Origin: Agelaius tricolor
Lineage: Eukaryota; Chordata; Aves; Passeriformes; Icteridae
DNA: 64,000 nt
Direction of reading: 5' to 3'
NCBI GenBank assembly: GCA_023055355.1
Contig: JALJCS010000002.1
Span: forward strand, 84,159,001 to 84,223,000
Of the stretch, positions 1 through 10,588 are shown in pieces. Position numbers and translations under genes: made by a program. The first letter of the stretch is position 1, and each line of letters begins with the position of its first letter. The notes beneath the pieces are model-generated. The model did not search any database. It saw only the letters and a list, made by a program, of their open reading frames with translations, and was not told the origin of the DNA.

Positions 1-1678
1 GAGCAGCTGCAGGGAGCTCTGCTCTACCCACACCTCCAGCAGCGAGCCCTGTGCCACAATCCTTTCAGGGCACCAACCCAAACACCCTCATCTGGGGCCA
101 GGCTCATGTGCCAGATGCAGTGTCACCATCCAGCTGCCACCTCTGCTCCCATCCTCCTGAGAGCACCACAGGGAAGGTGCTGCCCTCAATCCCCACTGCA
201 GGCCATCAACTGCCTTGGGAGAGCTTGGAGTGACCTGTGCTCCACGCCAGGAGCTGAGGGAGTTGTTTCAAACCCTTCTTTACACTGACTCTGCATTAGC
301 TGACTGGACTGTTTCTAGTGAAAAAACACAGAGCACTGCTTTTGCCATCTGTGATTTCTGAGCTGAGGGCAGGCTGCACCAGCAACATTCCCAGGAACTG
401 GCTGAATGCTGTAACCAGCTGCTGGGTTTGGAAAAGAGGTTAAAACTCAGCCCTTCAGGGGTGCTGCTATTATTCATCATCCAGCCTTTCACAAGCCCCA
501 CGGTGCACTCTGACTCCCCACACGAGAACTTTATTTAAAGGTTATATTAAAACCCTTTTTATTTTACTTAAAAGAAAGCAATATCTAATATCTGAACACA
601 TTTGACTTAGGAATAGAGGCCTAGCTATCCTACTCTATCTTCTGAATTTCAACAAAGGCCACTCAAAACAAGTAAAAACCTTCTTATTTTTAAGAAAAAC
701 CACACTTTTAAGTCAAAAAACTGGTTCTTCTTCAATCAATACTTTGTATGCAGATAAAAAAAATTAAGTACCTCTTAAAAAACATAAAAATCAACACAAT
801 CAGTATAAAATTTGTATAATGTGTGGGTAAGTCCAGCATCCTTTTCAAAATTTGTGGTTATTTTCCCCACAGAAAAGTTTAAGTATAAGGTTATGGACAG
901 GCCTTGACACAATTCACTCCAGACCAGAGATGTATGATCACTGGTTTTGTCTACCAGGAAGCCAGAGAAGTGATCAAATAAAAGCTAATAATAATTCTAT
1001 ATGGAACACTACAGATATTGGTGCAGTCTTTAGGTGCTGGAGAAAGACAAAGATGAGAACAGCAGAGGCAGACTGAAGACATGCAGTTATCTGACACTCT
1101 GCTGTGTCCAAAACACACTTCCCAATTTTCACCTTTAGTAATTGGAGAGAAAAGAATTATTTCACTGAAACCAGTTCTTAAGACCACTATCTTAATCATT
1201 CCTGTGAGGATTTTGTACTTCACAGTTCTGATCTCAAACTGAAGCTGTATTTTTCACCAAAAAAATCTTCTGTTGGCAAGTAAAAGGCATACTGAACTAA
1301 ACTTGAGAAGATTAATAAACCAAATAATCATTTTTAAATAGAAAAATAAGAAAGAACATCCACATTCATTAAAAGAAATAGTGCATAGCTGACATCTTAT
1401 GTCCATTTTAGTAGAAGTCTAAGCACTTCCTGACTGCACAAAGACACCATTTTTTACTTCTTGGCTCCCTTACTAGGTTAGATCCAAGCTTGTGCCTTCA
1501 GCTGAGGCTAACCCAATCTGAAAAATTAACAATACACACACAGCAGTCCATTCTGATAGAATCTGAACAGCCTAGCTTAACTATGTCCTGCAGTTAAGTC
1601 AATAATGTTCTCTATAAAGTCATCAAGTAGTCATAAAGTTGTGTAAAATTATTATCTAAGAAACTGCACCACACTTAC
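1..1678. other. DERL1 intron 4, truncated by window edge
   Basis: AT-rich sequence from about 530 leftward-facing to 1678, more GC-rich in the first 500 bases. I looked for the next DERL1 exon (LLMIPLIMSVLYVW...) on the minus strand and did not see it. No coding, RNA or recognisable repeat signal is visible. Confidence 0.6.
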
Positions 1679-1705
1679 CTGCATGTCCATTACCAAGCCA
1701 GTTAT
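1679..1705 (-). CDS. DERL1: DERL1 coding exon 4, 27-nt micro-exon (residues 111-119)
   Basis: Nine codons, I-T-G-L-V-M-D-M-Q, lie between acceptor ...CAATGACAG and donor GTAAGT. The peptide matches the family (ITGLAMDMQ in human). It is too short to stand out as an ORF and was found by looking for the expected continuation of exon 3. Confidence 0.9.
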
Positions 1706-4700
1706 CTGTCATTGCACAATGAAGGAAAATGCAGAAAAACCTGACAGACTACAGCAATAAAAAGCTTCAGACACACAGAACACATGTGCAAAGATCTTTA
1801 TTATTCAGAATTAATACTACACTGTTATGGGTTAAAATTTCCAATGATCTAGAGATGTACAAACTTTGTTTCAATAACTGCTTTTTGGCAGCCTTTCAGG
1901 TGCCCACCTCAAGTCATTACCCTAAGGGCTGATGGGTGCACTGGCTTTTCCTCCCTGAGGAAACTGGCTAGCTACAGACTCCATCAGTCCTTGCATAAAG
2001 GCACATTTAAGTTTAACAAATGGATTCTTTCATTAGTTTAACACTGACATTTTGGTTTTCTAACTAAAGAAATACCAGATCATTAAAAAAATACCAATAT
2101 ATTGCCAATGAGTCACAGAAAAGAAGCAATTTCTTAAGTGCATCAATGCAGGCTTTTAATACTCTTCTCCCACCTTGGAGCTCAAAGACACTGTTGTAGT
2201 AACTGCTGAGTAGAAAAAATCACTGAATGATTTTAATATGATCAGGATGCTTTTAACAGGTCATAAATACATATAAAATGACACCCAGCATTTTCCCAGA
2301 TCATGCATCCAGGCTGATCCTTACATCACACAGGGAACAAGCAACTAGAAGCTTTTAAATTACCAGTTTGAAAGTCAGGTCACAATTACATTAATTAAAT
2401 GCTCACAGCCAGGAGCCTGCAATCACAAAGGCAACCTTCATCTTCCTAACAATGTAACTAAATGCACCTTGTTACAGCTGTGGCTCCACAGGACTGGCAG
2501 GAACAGCAATTCCCTCCACATAGTGGAATGCAACTAGAGAAAATGTATTGATAAAGCATTTCTGCACACCAGCTCCCCTGGAATCTGGTTCACACCGATG
2601 TCACCCCTCCCTTTTTTCCACCTGCTGTGCCACTGCAAATTGCTACAAGGAGGCAGCAAGAGCACAGACAGAAAGGGAGCATCCCAAAGGATGGAGGCTC
2701 CACACCCTCTCCTGCCAATCTGCCAGTGCTTCACTGCCCTTACAGTGAATCTTTCTCACATTTCAATGGAATTTCCTGTGCTTCATTTTGTGGAATTGGG
2801 TGTTCAGCTCCAGACCCCTCAGCACAGAAAAGACATGGAGCTGTTGGAGTGGGACCAGAGGAAGGCCACATAAGTTACTGGAGGAATGGAACATCTCTCT
2901 TTGAGGGAAAGGCTGAAAGAGTTGGGGGACAAAAATGTTTACTAGGGCCTTTTGCAATAGGAGAAGTGGTAATGGTTTAAACTAAAAAAAAAGGTTGATT
3001 CAGACTAGGTGTAACAAAGAAATTTTTCACTATGAGAGTGGTGAAACACTGGCACAGGTTACCTGGAGAGATGGTGGATGCTCCACCTCTAGAAACATTC
3101 AAGGTCAGGCTGAACGGGGCTCTGAGCAACCTGATTTAGTTGAAGGTGTCCCTGCTTATTGCAGGGAGCTTGATAACTTTTCAATGTCTCTCCCAATTCA
3201 AACTACTGTATGATTCTATGACAACACCCCAGGCTGCACAATCCCAGCTTCTCATGGGACAGATGCTTCAATCCTTTAATCATCCCTGTGACCCTTCACT
3301 GGACTCTCTCCAGTATGTCCATGTCTCCCTTGTACTTGGGAACCCAGAGCTGGGTGCACCCCCCACACATCTCTCAAAGGCTGAGCAGAGAGGAGCAATC
3401 CCTGCCTCAACCTGCAGGCAATCCTCTGCCTAGGGCAGCCCAGGGGGCTGGTGGCCACTTTGGCCAAAATGGCACATTGCTGGTTTGTGGTCAACTTTGT
3501 GTCCAGCAGGACACCCAGGGCCTTTCTTGGAAGATGCTTTGCTTTGTCAGTCCCTGGTCTGTCCTGGTGCCTGAGGCTGTTCCTTGCCAAGAGCAGGACT
3601 CTGTACTACCCTTTGCTGAGCTTCATTCCTGGTCAGCCCATTGATCCAGCCTCTAAAGATCCCTCTGAATGGTGGCACAACCCTCTGGTTCATCAACAAA
3701 TCCTCCCAGTTTTGTATTCAAGCTCTAAAAGAAAATTCAGCTGGTACAGCACAGCCCACAGAAATGTTTCCCAGCATTCCCAAACTAACAAACCCAGCTT
3801 TTTCAGGAAGTTGTCTCAGTGAAGATACCACAACACTGCTTTCACAGACTCAGATGACTTGTACCCAGCAGGTAAAGGATCTCTCCTTTTCAGGGAGAGA
3901 ATTTCAGGGAATGGCAGTGATCATCAGCCCCCTTTTGCACATGGCAGCTTGAACACACTAAACTCAGTGCTCACCCAAGAGCAGCTCAGCAAAGCAACCC
4001 AGGCAGCACCAGGGACGCTCCCCCAGCATGTGCTCAGCTCTGTGGAGGCTGAGCTCAAGTCCCCACTGCACACTCTTCACCATTTTTACAGGAAAGTTAC
4101 ACACTTACAAACTCTATAAACTTCCCAGGAAACATTTGCTACATTTTAAAACTGTTCCTTGATAAAACCTGGTCTTTGAACATATTTCAGGTGGAAACAG
4201 AAGAACCAAAATATTTCTCAAAGTTTGATGATGAGAAGGATACAACAATGCAGATCCAGTTAAACAGGAGCATGAACATGTAATCTGCTGGCCTTCCATC
4301 AAAAGCCCCTGAAAATAAAAGGAATAATTTTGAATCATCAAAGGCACTACAATTTTGATTAAAAATTAGGACAACTTTTATTTTTCAGAGTCTAAGAAAG
4401 CTCAGTTAATAACAGCTGCTTTGCATGCACTCTGTGGTCTACGAGTATTTTTTAAATTTTAAAAAGCCTTAAAATAGAACAACCTACAGGCTGAAAAATA
4501 AGACATTCAGCCTACTGCATTAGAGCACAAGCAGTGTCTATACTTAAAAAAGAACACACTGACTCTGGAGATAAGTAGTTTTAACTACATAAGACTTCAA
4601 AAATGGAGTTGGACCCCATCGTTCATATGAAACTGTGGGTTAGAAGCACAGAATTAGCAAATACACATGCACAGCAAAAGCAGAAATACCAAGTTTAATG

Positions 4701-7700
4701 AGTGAGTCATGTGAAAACCAGCCCTTACTTAGGCAAATTGCATCCTTTTTGCATCATCTCATCAGACTCAAGAGTTTTACACTCCAGAAAAAATCAGCAC
4801 ACATGACAAGGAGGGTATGCATGTGCAGCACATTCTGTTCATTCTAAGCTGTGCTGCTTGTCTAATTCACCATTCCAAATATGTGTAAATTTTTTCAGGA
4901 CACTGGAAACAAAAATAATAGAATAACATTCCCTGCAAGTCATATAAAATGAAATTATCTTTAGATGCTCAGTTGAGTTTGAGACCTGACAGAGACAAGT
5001 ACTAAAAAACAACCCTGTAGCAATTCCTTGCAAACATGAAAAGCTGAGGCTCTCAGTCCCACTAACTGTGGCAAAAGGCTGACAGAGACCTCAGCATCTA
5101 TGCAAGACTTCCATCAACTTTCATATAAACCAGGCAGGAAAGGAAAGAGCCTGAGAATATTGCTGAAAAAGACCCAGACCATTGGGGGTGAAACACAGTG
5201 ACAGTGGGAATGACAGTGACACCCATAGCACCTCATGGACAACCTGAATTACATGCTCCTAATTAAACATCAAAATGCCTAGAAAGAATGCCACTGCTTA
5301 ATGTGAGCACTGCTCAGCTTCACAGAAGTATTCTTAAATGAAGAAAATCTTCTTTTAAGCATTAGCTTTTTAGAATAGCCTATGTAAAACAAAATTACTA
5401 AAATACCAGTTTTATTGTTTAAGGTCAGCCATGCAAAATGCATAACAGGAAAAAAAACATGCTTTGAAAAATATATCAGAAAGTTTTAATGTTGTAAAAC
5501 TACAGAAACTGAAGGTTTTTTCCTTACTGTTGCCATACAACAAATAAAAACAAACAAAGAGAAGAAGCTGACTAAGGCTGTAGAAAGGCCAGCTCAGGAA
5601 TCCTTCCAAAACTGGAAGAAATCAAAGCTATTATTATTATTATAATTTTTTTTACTTCTCATTATCTACAAGATTGCTAATGAGAGTATTAGACAAACCA
5701 TTTGACTTTTCCATGAACATCTATGGGAACTGGACTACAAACTGCCAGAGAGCTCAGCACAGGTATGGGGTGAGCTCTACCCCACGGGTCCTTCCATGAG
5801 GCCCAGGGTATAATGCAGTCATCTGGGAAGAGCTGCAGACTCATAATTTACATAAATCTCATCATTCACACAGCTGGGGGGTGAACTCTGCATTTTCTGC
5901 TTACTCGGTTGATATTTGTTATGCTCTTCTCCAACCAAAGCAAAACAAAACCACACCAATCCCCCTTTCCTTTGGAAGTCACAGGTCAGGCTGTTAGAAA
6001 AGCACAAGCACAGCACAAAACCATACTGGTATTTCTGACAGCTAAATTTGAAGCTGGCAGGCAGCAGCAGTGTATGCTCAAAAACCATGCACAATGCTGA
6101 AAACAGCAGTTTCACTTTCTCAGTTTCACAGACAAAAGCAGGCACAGACCAATGCAAAGTTCCACTTGTAAACACTATCAGCAACTTATCTATTTTCCAA
6201 CTACAGAAGGATTCAGGCCTTTTTCAGAGAAACAGCCAACCTAACCAAGGATTTCATTTATACCCAGAAAAATGACTGGAATATAAAAGAAATGCATTGG
6301 TTCAAACAACACAGATGACTTCCCAGTTTCAAAATCCAGATCTGTTGTACAGCAGAAATTTACTCCCTTTCATGAGATCTGTGCCGCAGCACAAACAACT
6401 AGAGCATTTTGTAAGTATATCTACAAGCAGTGAGGTCTCTTAATTTGCATAATTAACCAGAAACTCTTACTACACCGACCTCTGCCCAGTCAGAACTGTG
6501 AGCATCTCATGTCCTCATAAACCACTGCAGACAGGCTCAAAAGGAAGCAGGAACCATTTCTAGCTATTAAACCAGTATTTAACTTCCACTAAGAAAACAA
6601 CCAAATACAATTTGGCACCACTCGTGCCTTTCCCTACCACTCTTCTTAAGTCTTAAATGTGATTCCACAATACTCTCTGGAGGGCAGGTCTACCAGGGAT
6701 CTCCTCTCCATGGGACTTCCCAGCATCACCTTCCAATGCATTCCCCTTTACACCATCAGTTCTAGACTCCATTAGAATGATACTGAAACTCTTGTTCACA
6801 AAGGCTTTCAGGAAGAGTCTGGCTTTGCAAATATTTTAATTATTTATGTCAATTGAACCAATTTTTGTCCAGGTTTAATGAACTGGGCAGTGCAAAAGGA
6901 AACCAGTTTCGAAGCTACCTTGTACCAACAATCCCTTTTTTTGAGAGAAATTATCTATTATCTGATCTCCTTTTTTCACTTAATTTTCCCCCTTAACTGA
7001 AAATCCTCCTAACTTTTCTAACTTTTCTACATTTCTGTTAGGCAGAAGGGTAGACTTCCTTTGAAGGAGGTATCTCTCAATTCAACACAGACAACAGAAT
7101 AACACAATAAGCATCCCTATTAAAACAAGAAAAAATTGATGTTATTTTCTCCCAATGGATAAGCCCATTATTACATTATGCTCTATCATCCTTCTCTGAT
7201 TAAAAACATCAGGTACAAAAAATCAGAGTTAAACATCACCTTTTAATCTGTCTCACTCATTTCCTTAAATCCAGCATCTAAAAGCACTAGGCCCTCCTAC
7301 TGAAACAAGTATTGAGTTCAGATCCTAAATGGCCAAAGGGAAGGAGCCAGCCACAGAAAATCAGTTTTCAGAGTGGTTTCATGCTGACCAACATAAGCTG
7401 GCACAGAGATAAGCCATCTCTTATCAGCTCCGGGCAGGGTTCAGCAGGTGCATACAATTTAATGGACAACATACCTGTTTCTAGTCGTGAGGAATATTGA
7501 TACAAGAAATACAAATTCACCAAGTAGAGAAATCCTGTTCCAGGTCCCACTGGGAAGAAGAAAGTTGCCGTTATTGGCCGCCAGATCTGTCCAGATCAAA
7601 AGAGAAAGATTTATTTATAAACTGCAGAATGAACTCATGTGCACAGGCTTTTTATTTACATTCATTACTTGATAATGAATGAAAACTTGGAACATCAAGA

Positions 7701-9826
7701 AGAAGATTAAAAATAGCCCCAGTATCGATTGTTCCAGCTTCAGCAGCTTTTCTAGTTGTGGTGTTTTCTTTCAATCTGGTAAGCAAAGCTATTAAGACAA
7801 CACCAGAAATAACACACAACTTTGCAAACTGCTTTCCATCACATCTTTGCAGCAGTGAGTCTTTAATGCAGTGCAAAAGAGATTCACTGGGCAAGGATGC
7901 TACCCCGTTTAAAAACCAGTCATACAAAACCTGTTCTTCTCTGTTGAACAGAGGCCAAAGACTCCACAGCCTTTAGTGTACCACTCCAGCCAGCACGTTC
8001 TGCTCTGAGCATTTGGGATCTGCTCTGGGACAGCCTCCCAGCTATGAATATTGGGCACAGCCAACTGCATGGCAGCACATAGCAAGGACAGAAAATGGTC
8101 ATTCATAAATGAGCTCTTTAAGCAGCTTTAACATTTCCAAACATTTCTTTAACATTTCCAAACTGAGTATTAGGATCCTGAACATCACAGTTCAAGAAGG
8201 AATAACAGAACTAGAGGAAAAAACAGTCATTTATGCTACTAAATTTTGTGAACAATACATGAATCAAGGTACAGAGAGAGTCATGGCTTTAATTTTTTTT
8301 CTTTCTTCTCCTTTCTTCAATTTCTTCTTAAATTTCTGTTATGTCATCTCATTACATCTTCTTCAGTGAAGATATAATGAGATAACAAAAATTTAAAAAT
8401 TGAAATCTCTTCTCTTTCTTAGTTTTGAGCTCCTCCAATGAGTGCTCTCCCCCAGCACTGAATCTGTAACCTCACAGTGCAAGGAAAAATATGTCCAGTT
8501 TGAGACCACTTTTGATATTGCTATTGTACCCAGAAACACTGCATGTCTGACACCTCAAGGCATCAGCTGTTGGTTTACTAGGAGCATATCTAAGCACAGA
8601 AGTTGACAATCCCAAAGAGAAGGTTTTTCAAATTCCAAACCAGAAGGTGCAAATGCACTCCGTTACAGAATCACAGAATATGTCACATGAAAAGGGACCT
8701 GGGTGATCTGGGCCAACCTCCCTGCTCAAGCATTCTCAGTCATTCTAGAGCACATGACCCAGGACTGCACTCAGACAGTTCTTGGATAACTCCAGCAAGG
8801 GAGATTCCACAGCCTCCCTGGTCAGTCTGTTAGCGTGCATGGTCACCCAGGTCAGGTGGAACTTCCCATGCATCAGTTTCTGCCCGTTTGCATTTGTCCA
8901 TCTTCTTTTATCACCTCCCTTGTGATACTTCCAGAAACTGCTGAGGTTCCCCTCTCAGTCCTCTCCCCTCGAGGCTGAGCAGGCCCATCTCCCTCAGCCA
9001 TTCCTCATCAGAGATGCTCCAGTTCCTTGATCACCTCTGCTGCCCCCGCTGTACCCACCCCAGGAGCTCCATGTCTCTCTTGTAGCTCTGCCTCAAAAGC
9101 TCCCGGGCCAGCTGCAGCCTGGGCCCAGAGTTACAGCTCCCAAAGCCACGGCCACACGATGACACAGAGCTGGGCAAGTCACCTGTAGCCACAGCCACAG
9201 AGCTCCTTGGCACAACAACCAGTGCCCACCAGAACAACTCCCACAAAAAAATGTAGGAAAAAACACACCAGGATGAGGCACAATACGAATTACAGAGCTG
9301 CCAGGGGCAACAGCCCTCCTCCTGTCACCCTGGCAGGGACGCGCAGCCCGTCACCGCGGTGGGGGCCCTTGGGCCTGCGGGCTGGGCCCGGATTTACGCG
9401 GTGCTCTGCCCGCAGGCCCTGTACAGGTTGAGCGGGAAAGCGGCTCCACTCCCACCGGAGGGGCTCTGCTCCCCCCGGTCATCCCTGGGCGCTGTGTCGG
9501 TGCACGGCGCCTCCAGCGCGGCCGCGGAGCGACCGGCCCAGCGCGTAGCCCCAGCGAGGCCCCGCAGCGCTGCCGCGCACTACAACTCCCAGAAGGCCGC
9601 GCGCGCAGCGAGTCACAGTGAGCTACTGTAGGAGCGCCGCGGGGCACGCCGGGAGCGGTAGTGCGGCCCGTACCTGGAAGCGGTGGATGAAGGCGTCAGG
9701 CCAGAGGAAAAGGTTGACGGGGCTGACGAGGCCCAGCTTGCCCACGAGCGGAACGGCGATGGAGCCGGCGAACCAGTAGCGCGTGATCAGAGGGATGCTT
9801 CGGAACCAGTCCCCCAGGTCCGACAT
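1679..9826 (-). CDS. DERL1: Derlin-1, 5' half (exons 1-4; partial at left edge)
   Basis: Derlin-1 is a multi-pass ER membrane pseudo-rhomboid that helps move misfolded proteins to the cytosol for ER-associated degradation with p97/VCP. Coding exons on the minus strand are 9826-9674, 7586-7475, 4308-4244 and 1705-1679. They join in frame to residues 1-119 of a protein that is about 251 residues in human. The start MSDLGDWFRSIP matches the family N-terminus. The rhomboid-superfamily WR motif (I-W-R-P) is at residues 52-55, followed by GPGTGFLYLVNLYFLYQYS, then FDGRPADYMFMLLFNWICIV and ITGLVMDMQ. All introns are GT-AG. The remaining transmembrane segments and the C-terminal p97-binding SHP motif are not encoded here and should lie left of position 1. 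The gene is transcribed away from TBC1D31 out of a shared CpG island. Identification is by recognition of the protein, not by a search. Confidence 0.96.
2790..3222 (+). mobile_element. CR1-type LINE fragment, 3' end, sense
   Basis: Matches the avian CR1 3' region in order: a CAGCACAG...GACATGGAGCTG segment, GTGGTGAAACACTGGCACAG near 3040-3060, then GGTCAGGCTGAACGGGGCTC and a terminal ATTCTATGA-type end at about 3213-3221. It is 5'-truncated and diverged, with an A-rich insertion near 2983. No coding capacity is left. Confidence 0.8.
3223..3720 (-). mobile_element. CR1-type LINE fragment, antisense
   Basis: Antisense CR1 phrases are recognisable: CCCTTCACTGGACTCTCTCC (near 3290), GGGAACCCAGAGCTGGGTGC (near 3340), and GTGTCCAGCAGGACACCCAG (near 3500). 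It abuts the sense copy directly, so one insertion probably landed in or next to the other. The right boundary is approximate. Confidence 0.75.
4244..4308 (-). CDS. DERL1: DERL1 coding exon 3 (residues 89-110)
   Basis: The acceptor TTTTATTTTCAG is followed by GG GCT TTT GAT. The exon encodes GAFDGRPADYMFMLLFNWIC-IV and is followed by donor GTATCC, a weaker but valid GT site. Length is 65 nt; it restores phase 0. Confidence 0.93.
4309..7474. other. DERL1 intron 2
   Basis: AT-rich intron without coding or RNA signals. A short ATT/TTA microsatellite lies at about 5630-5650. No family repeat was recognised. Confidence 0.6.
7475..7586 (-). CDS. DERL1: DERL1 coding exon 2 (residues 52-89)
   Basis: The acceptor ...GGACAG precedes ATC TGG CGG (I-W-R, the conserved WR motif). 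The exon ends ...SSRLET plus one base of Gly, then donor GTATGT. It holds the rhomboid-like L1 loop and the next membrane segment. Length is 112 nt. Confidence 0.95.
8660..9085 (-). mobile_element. CR1-type LINE fragment, antisense
   Basis: Begins with AGAATCACAGAAT, the reverse complement of the CR1 3' terminal repeat. It continues with AAAAGGGACCTGGGTGATCT, CTCGAGGCTGAGCAGGCCC and CCCAGGAGCTCCATGTCTCT. This is the usual antisense reading of the CR1 3' end. It lies in DERL1 intron 1. Confidence 0.85.
9579..9597 (+). promoter_or_regulatory. ZNF143/Staf-type binding motif
   Basis: ACTACAACTCCCAGAAGGC closely matches the known consensus ACTACAAYTCCCAGMATGC. It lies about 80 bp inside DERL1 intron 1, within the CpG island. 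Confidence 0.75.
9644..9662 (-). promoter_or_regulatory. Degenerate ZNF143-type motif
   Basis: Read on the minus strand it is ACTACCGCTCCCGGCGTGC, matching the ZNF143 consensus in most positions including the 3' RTGC extension. It lies just inside DERL1 intron 1, 12 bp past the exon 1 donor. Weaker than the other two copies. Confidence 0.45.
9674..9826 (-). CDS. DERL1: DERL1 coding exon 1 (residues 1-51)
   Basis: The ATG is at 9826-9824. The exon encodes the cytosolic N-terminus and first membrane segment, ending ...DAFIHRFQ, then donor GTACGG. It is phase 0 at its 3' end. The start was chosen because the family N-terminus MSD(L/I)GDWFRSIP begins exactly here. Confidence 0.96.
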
Positions 9827-9943
9827 GATGCAGCCGTGCCTGGCCGCCGCCCAGGCCTCGCCGCGAACCGGCCACTGAAGAAGAGACGAGACGAGGGCTC
9901 AGCCACTCCCGCCGCCCAGTCACGGAGGGGGCCCCGAGCCAGA

Positions 9944-9962
9944 CGTGGCGCCACCGAATTCG
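9944..9962 (-). promoter_or_regulatory. ERSE-like ER-stress element upstream of DERL1
   Basis: On the DERL1 strand it reads CGAAT, nine bases, CCACG. The ER stress response element is CCAAT-N9-CCACG, so this is one mismatch away with exact spacing. The same bases on the plus strand contain GACGTGGC, the core bound by XBP1s/ATF6. It lies about 120-135 bp upstream of the DERL1 ATG. DERL1 is a known unfolded-protein-response target, which fits. Confidence 0.5.
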
Positions 9963-9980
9963 GCCGAGCCGCCGCCGCTG

Positions 9981-10000
9981 CTTCCGGCCCCGCCCCGGCC
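9981..10000 (+). promoter_or_regulatory. ETS site plus GC box
   Basis: CTTCCGG followed directly by CCCCGCCCCGG: an ETS/GABPA-type core next to an SP1-type GC box, centrally placed in the divergent promoter. Confidence 0.45.
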
Positions 10001-10313
10001 GCCGGGAGTCACGCCCCGGGGGCGGAGCGAGGAGCCAGCCACCGCCTCTGGGCGACGGGGCGGTCGGGTCAGGCAGGGTCTGCCTTCCTGAGAGGCTCTT
10101 GTAATGCGGGGGCGCGGGCAACAGGAGGGAAGCAAGTCCTGTGCCTGCGACAGGCTGCAGAAGCCACGTTCTGAGTGACCTATTGCACTGCGTTATAAAC
10201 ACACTTGCCTATGAGGACGCGACGTTTTCACTCGTTTTTACTTCATTGCCCGGCGCTGGCCGCGCTCCGCTCTCCGTACCCACCCAGGTCGCCGCGCGAC
10301 ACCCGCGAGGGAA

Positions 10314-10332
10314 ACTACAACTCCCAGCAGCC
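10314..10332 (+). promoter_or_regulatory. ZNF143/Staf-type binding motif on the TBC1D31 side
   Basis: ACTACAACTCCCAGCAGCC, a close match to the ZNF143 consensus, 180-200 bp upstream of the TBC1D31 ATG. It shares 14 identical leading bases with the copy at 9579. Confidence 0.75.
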
Positions 10333-10408
10333 CGCGAGGCCGCAGTTGGAGCGCTTCCATTCCCCGATATCTGGGGGGGAGCGCTCGCCACCCTTGCGGC
10401 TCCTCCCC

Positions 10409-10413
10409 ATTGG
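10409..10413 (-). promoter_or_regulatory. Inverted CCAAT box
   Basis: ATTGG (CCAAT on the minus strand) within CCCCATTGGTGAAGCGGG, about 100 bp upstream of the TBC1D31 ATG. It is a plausible NF-Y site at the usual distance. Confidence 0.5.
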
Positions 10414-10511
10414 TGAAGCGGGAGCGGGCTGTACCACGCGAGCGACACCCCCCGGCGCGGAGCGTGGGCGGAGCCCTGAGGGCAGCGCGGGAGCGGCGGC
10501 GCCGGGCGGGG

Positions 10512-10588
10512 ATGGAGCGCTGCGATCTGGGCGAGCGGCGGCGCGGGCCCATCTGGAGCCGCAGGGCGGGGGCGGCCGCATCGCGGGG
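10512..10588 (+). CDS. TBC1D31: TBC1D31 coding exon 1 (residues 1-26)
   Basis: MERCDLGERRRGPIWSRRAG..., Arg/Gly-rich. The ATG has G at -3 and G at +4. Donor GTAACG; two bases of Gly26 carry over. Very GC-rich, inside the CpG island. Confidence 0.9.

Larger units (their letters stand above)
1706..4243. other. DERL1 intron 3 with a pair of opposed CR1 fragments
   Basis: The non-repeat part (1706-2789 and 3721-4243) shows no coding signal. The middle is occupied by two abutting CR1 fragments in opposite orientation, listed separately. Confidence 0.65.
7587..9673. other. DERL1 intron 1
   Basis: Contains one antisense CR1 fragment (8660-9085). From about 9330 it grades into the CpG island shared with TBC1D31, including two ZNF143-type motifs close to the exon 1 donor. 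No coding signal. Confidence 0.6.

Noticed and set aside
525..540. AATAAA on the minus strand as a DERL1 poly(A) signal
   Set aside because: TTTATT is present, but DERL1 exons beyond residue 119 are absent from 1-1678, so this cannot be the end of the normal DERL1 transcript.
9683..10174. 163-codon plus-strand open frame across DERL1 exon 1
   Set aside because: It is antisense to a confirmed DERL1 exon, lies wholly within the CpG island where stop codons are rare, and has an Ala/Arg/Gly-rich composition with no family resemblance.
10410..10511. In-frame upstream ATG extending TBC1D31 by 34 residues
   Set aside because: The extension is Arg-rich island sequence without counterpart in the human protein as I recall it, whereas MERCDLG at 10512 aligns with the known start.
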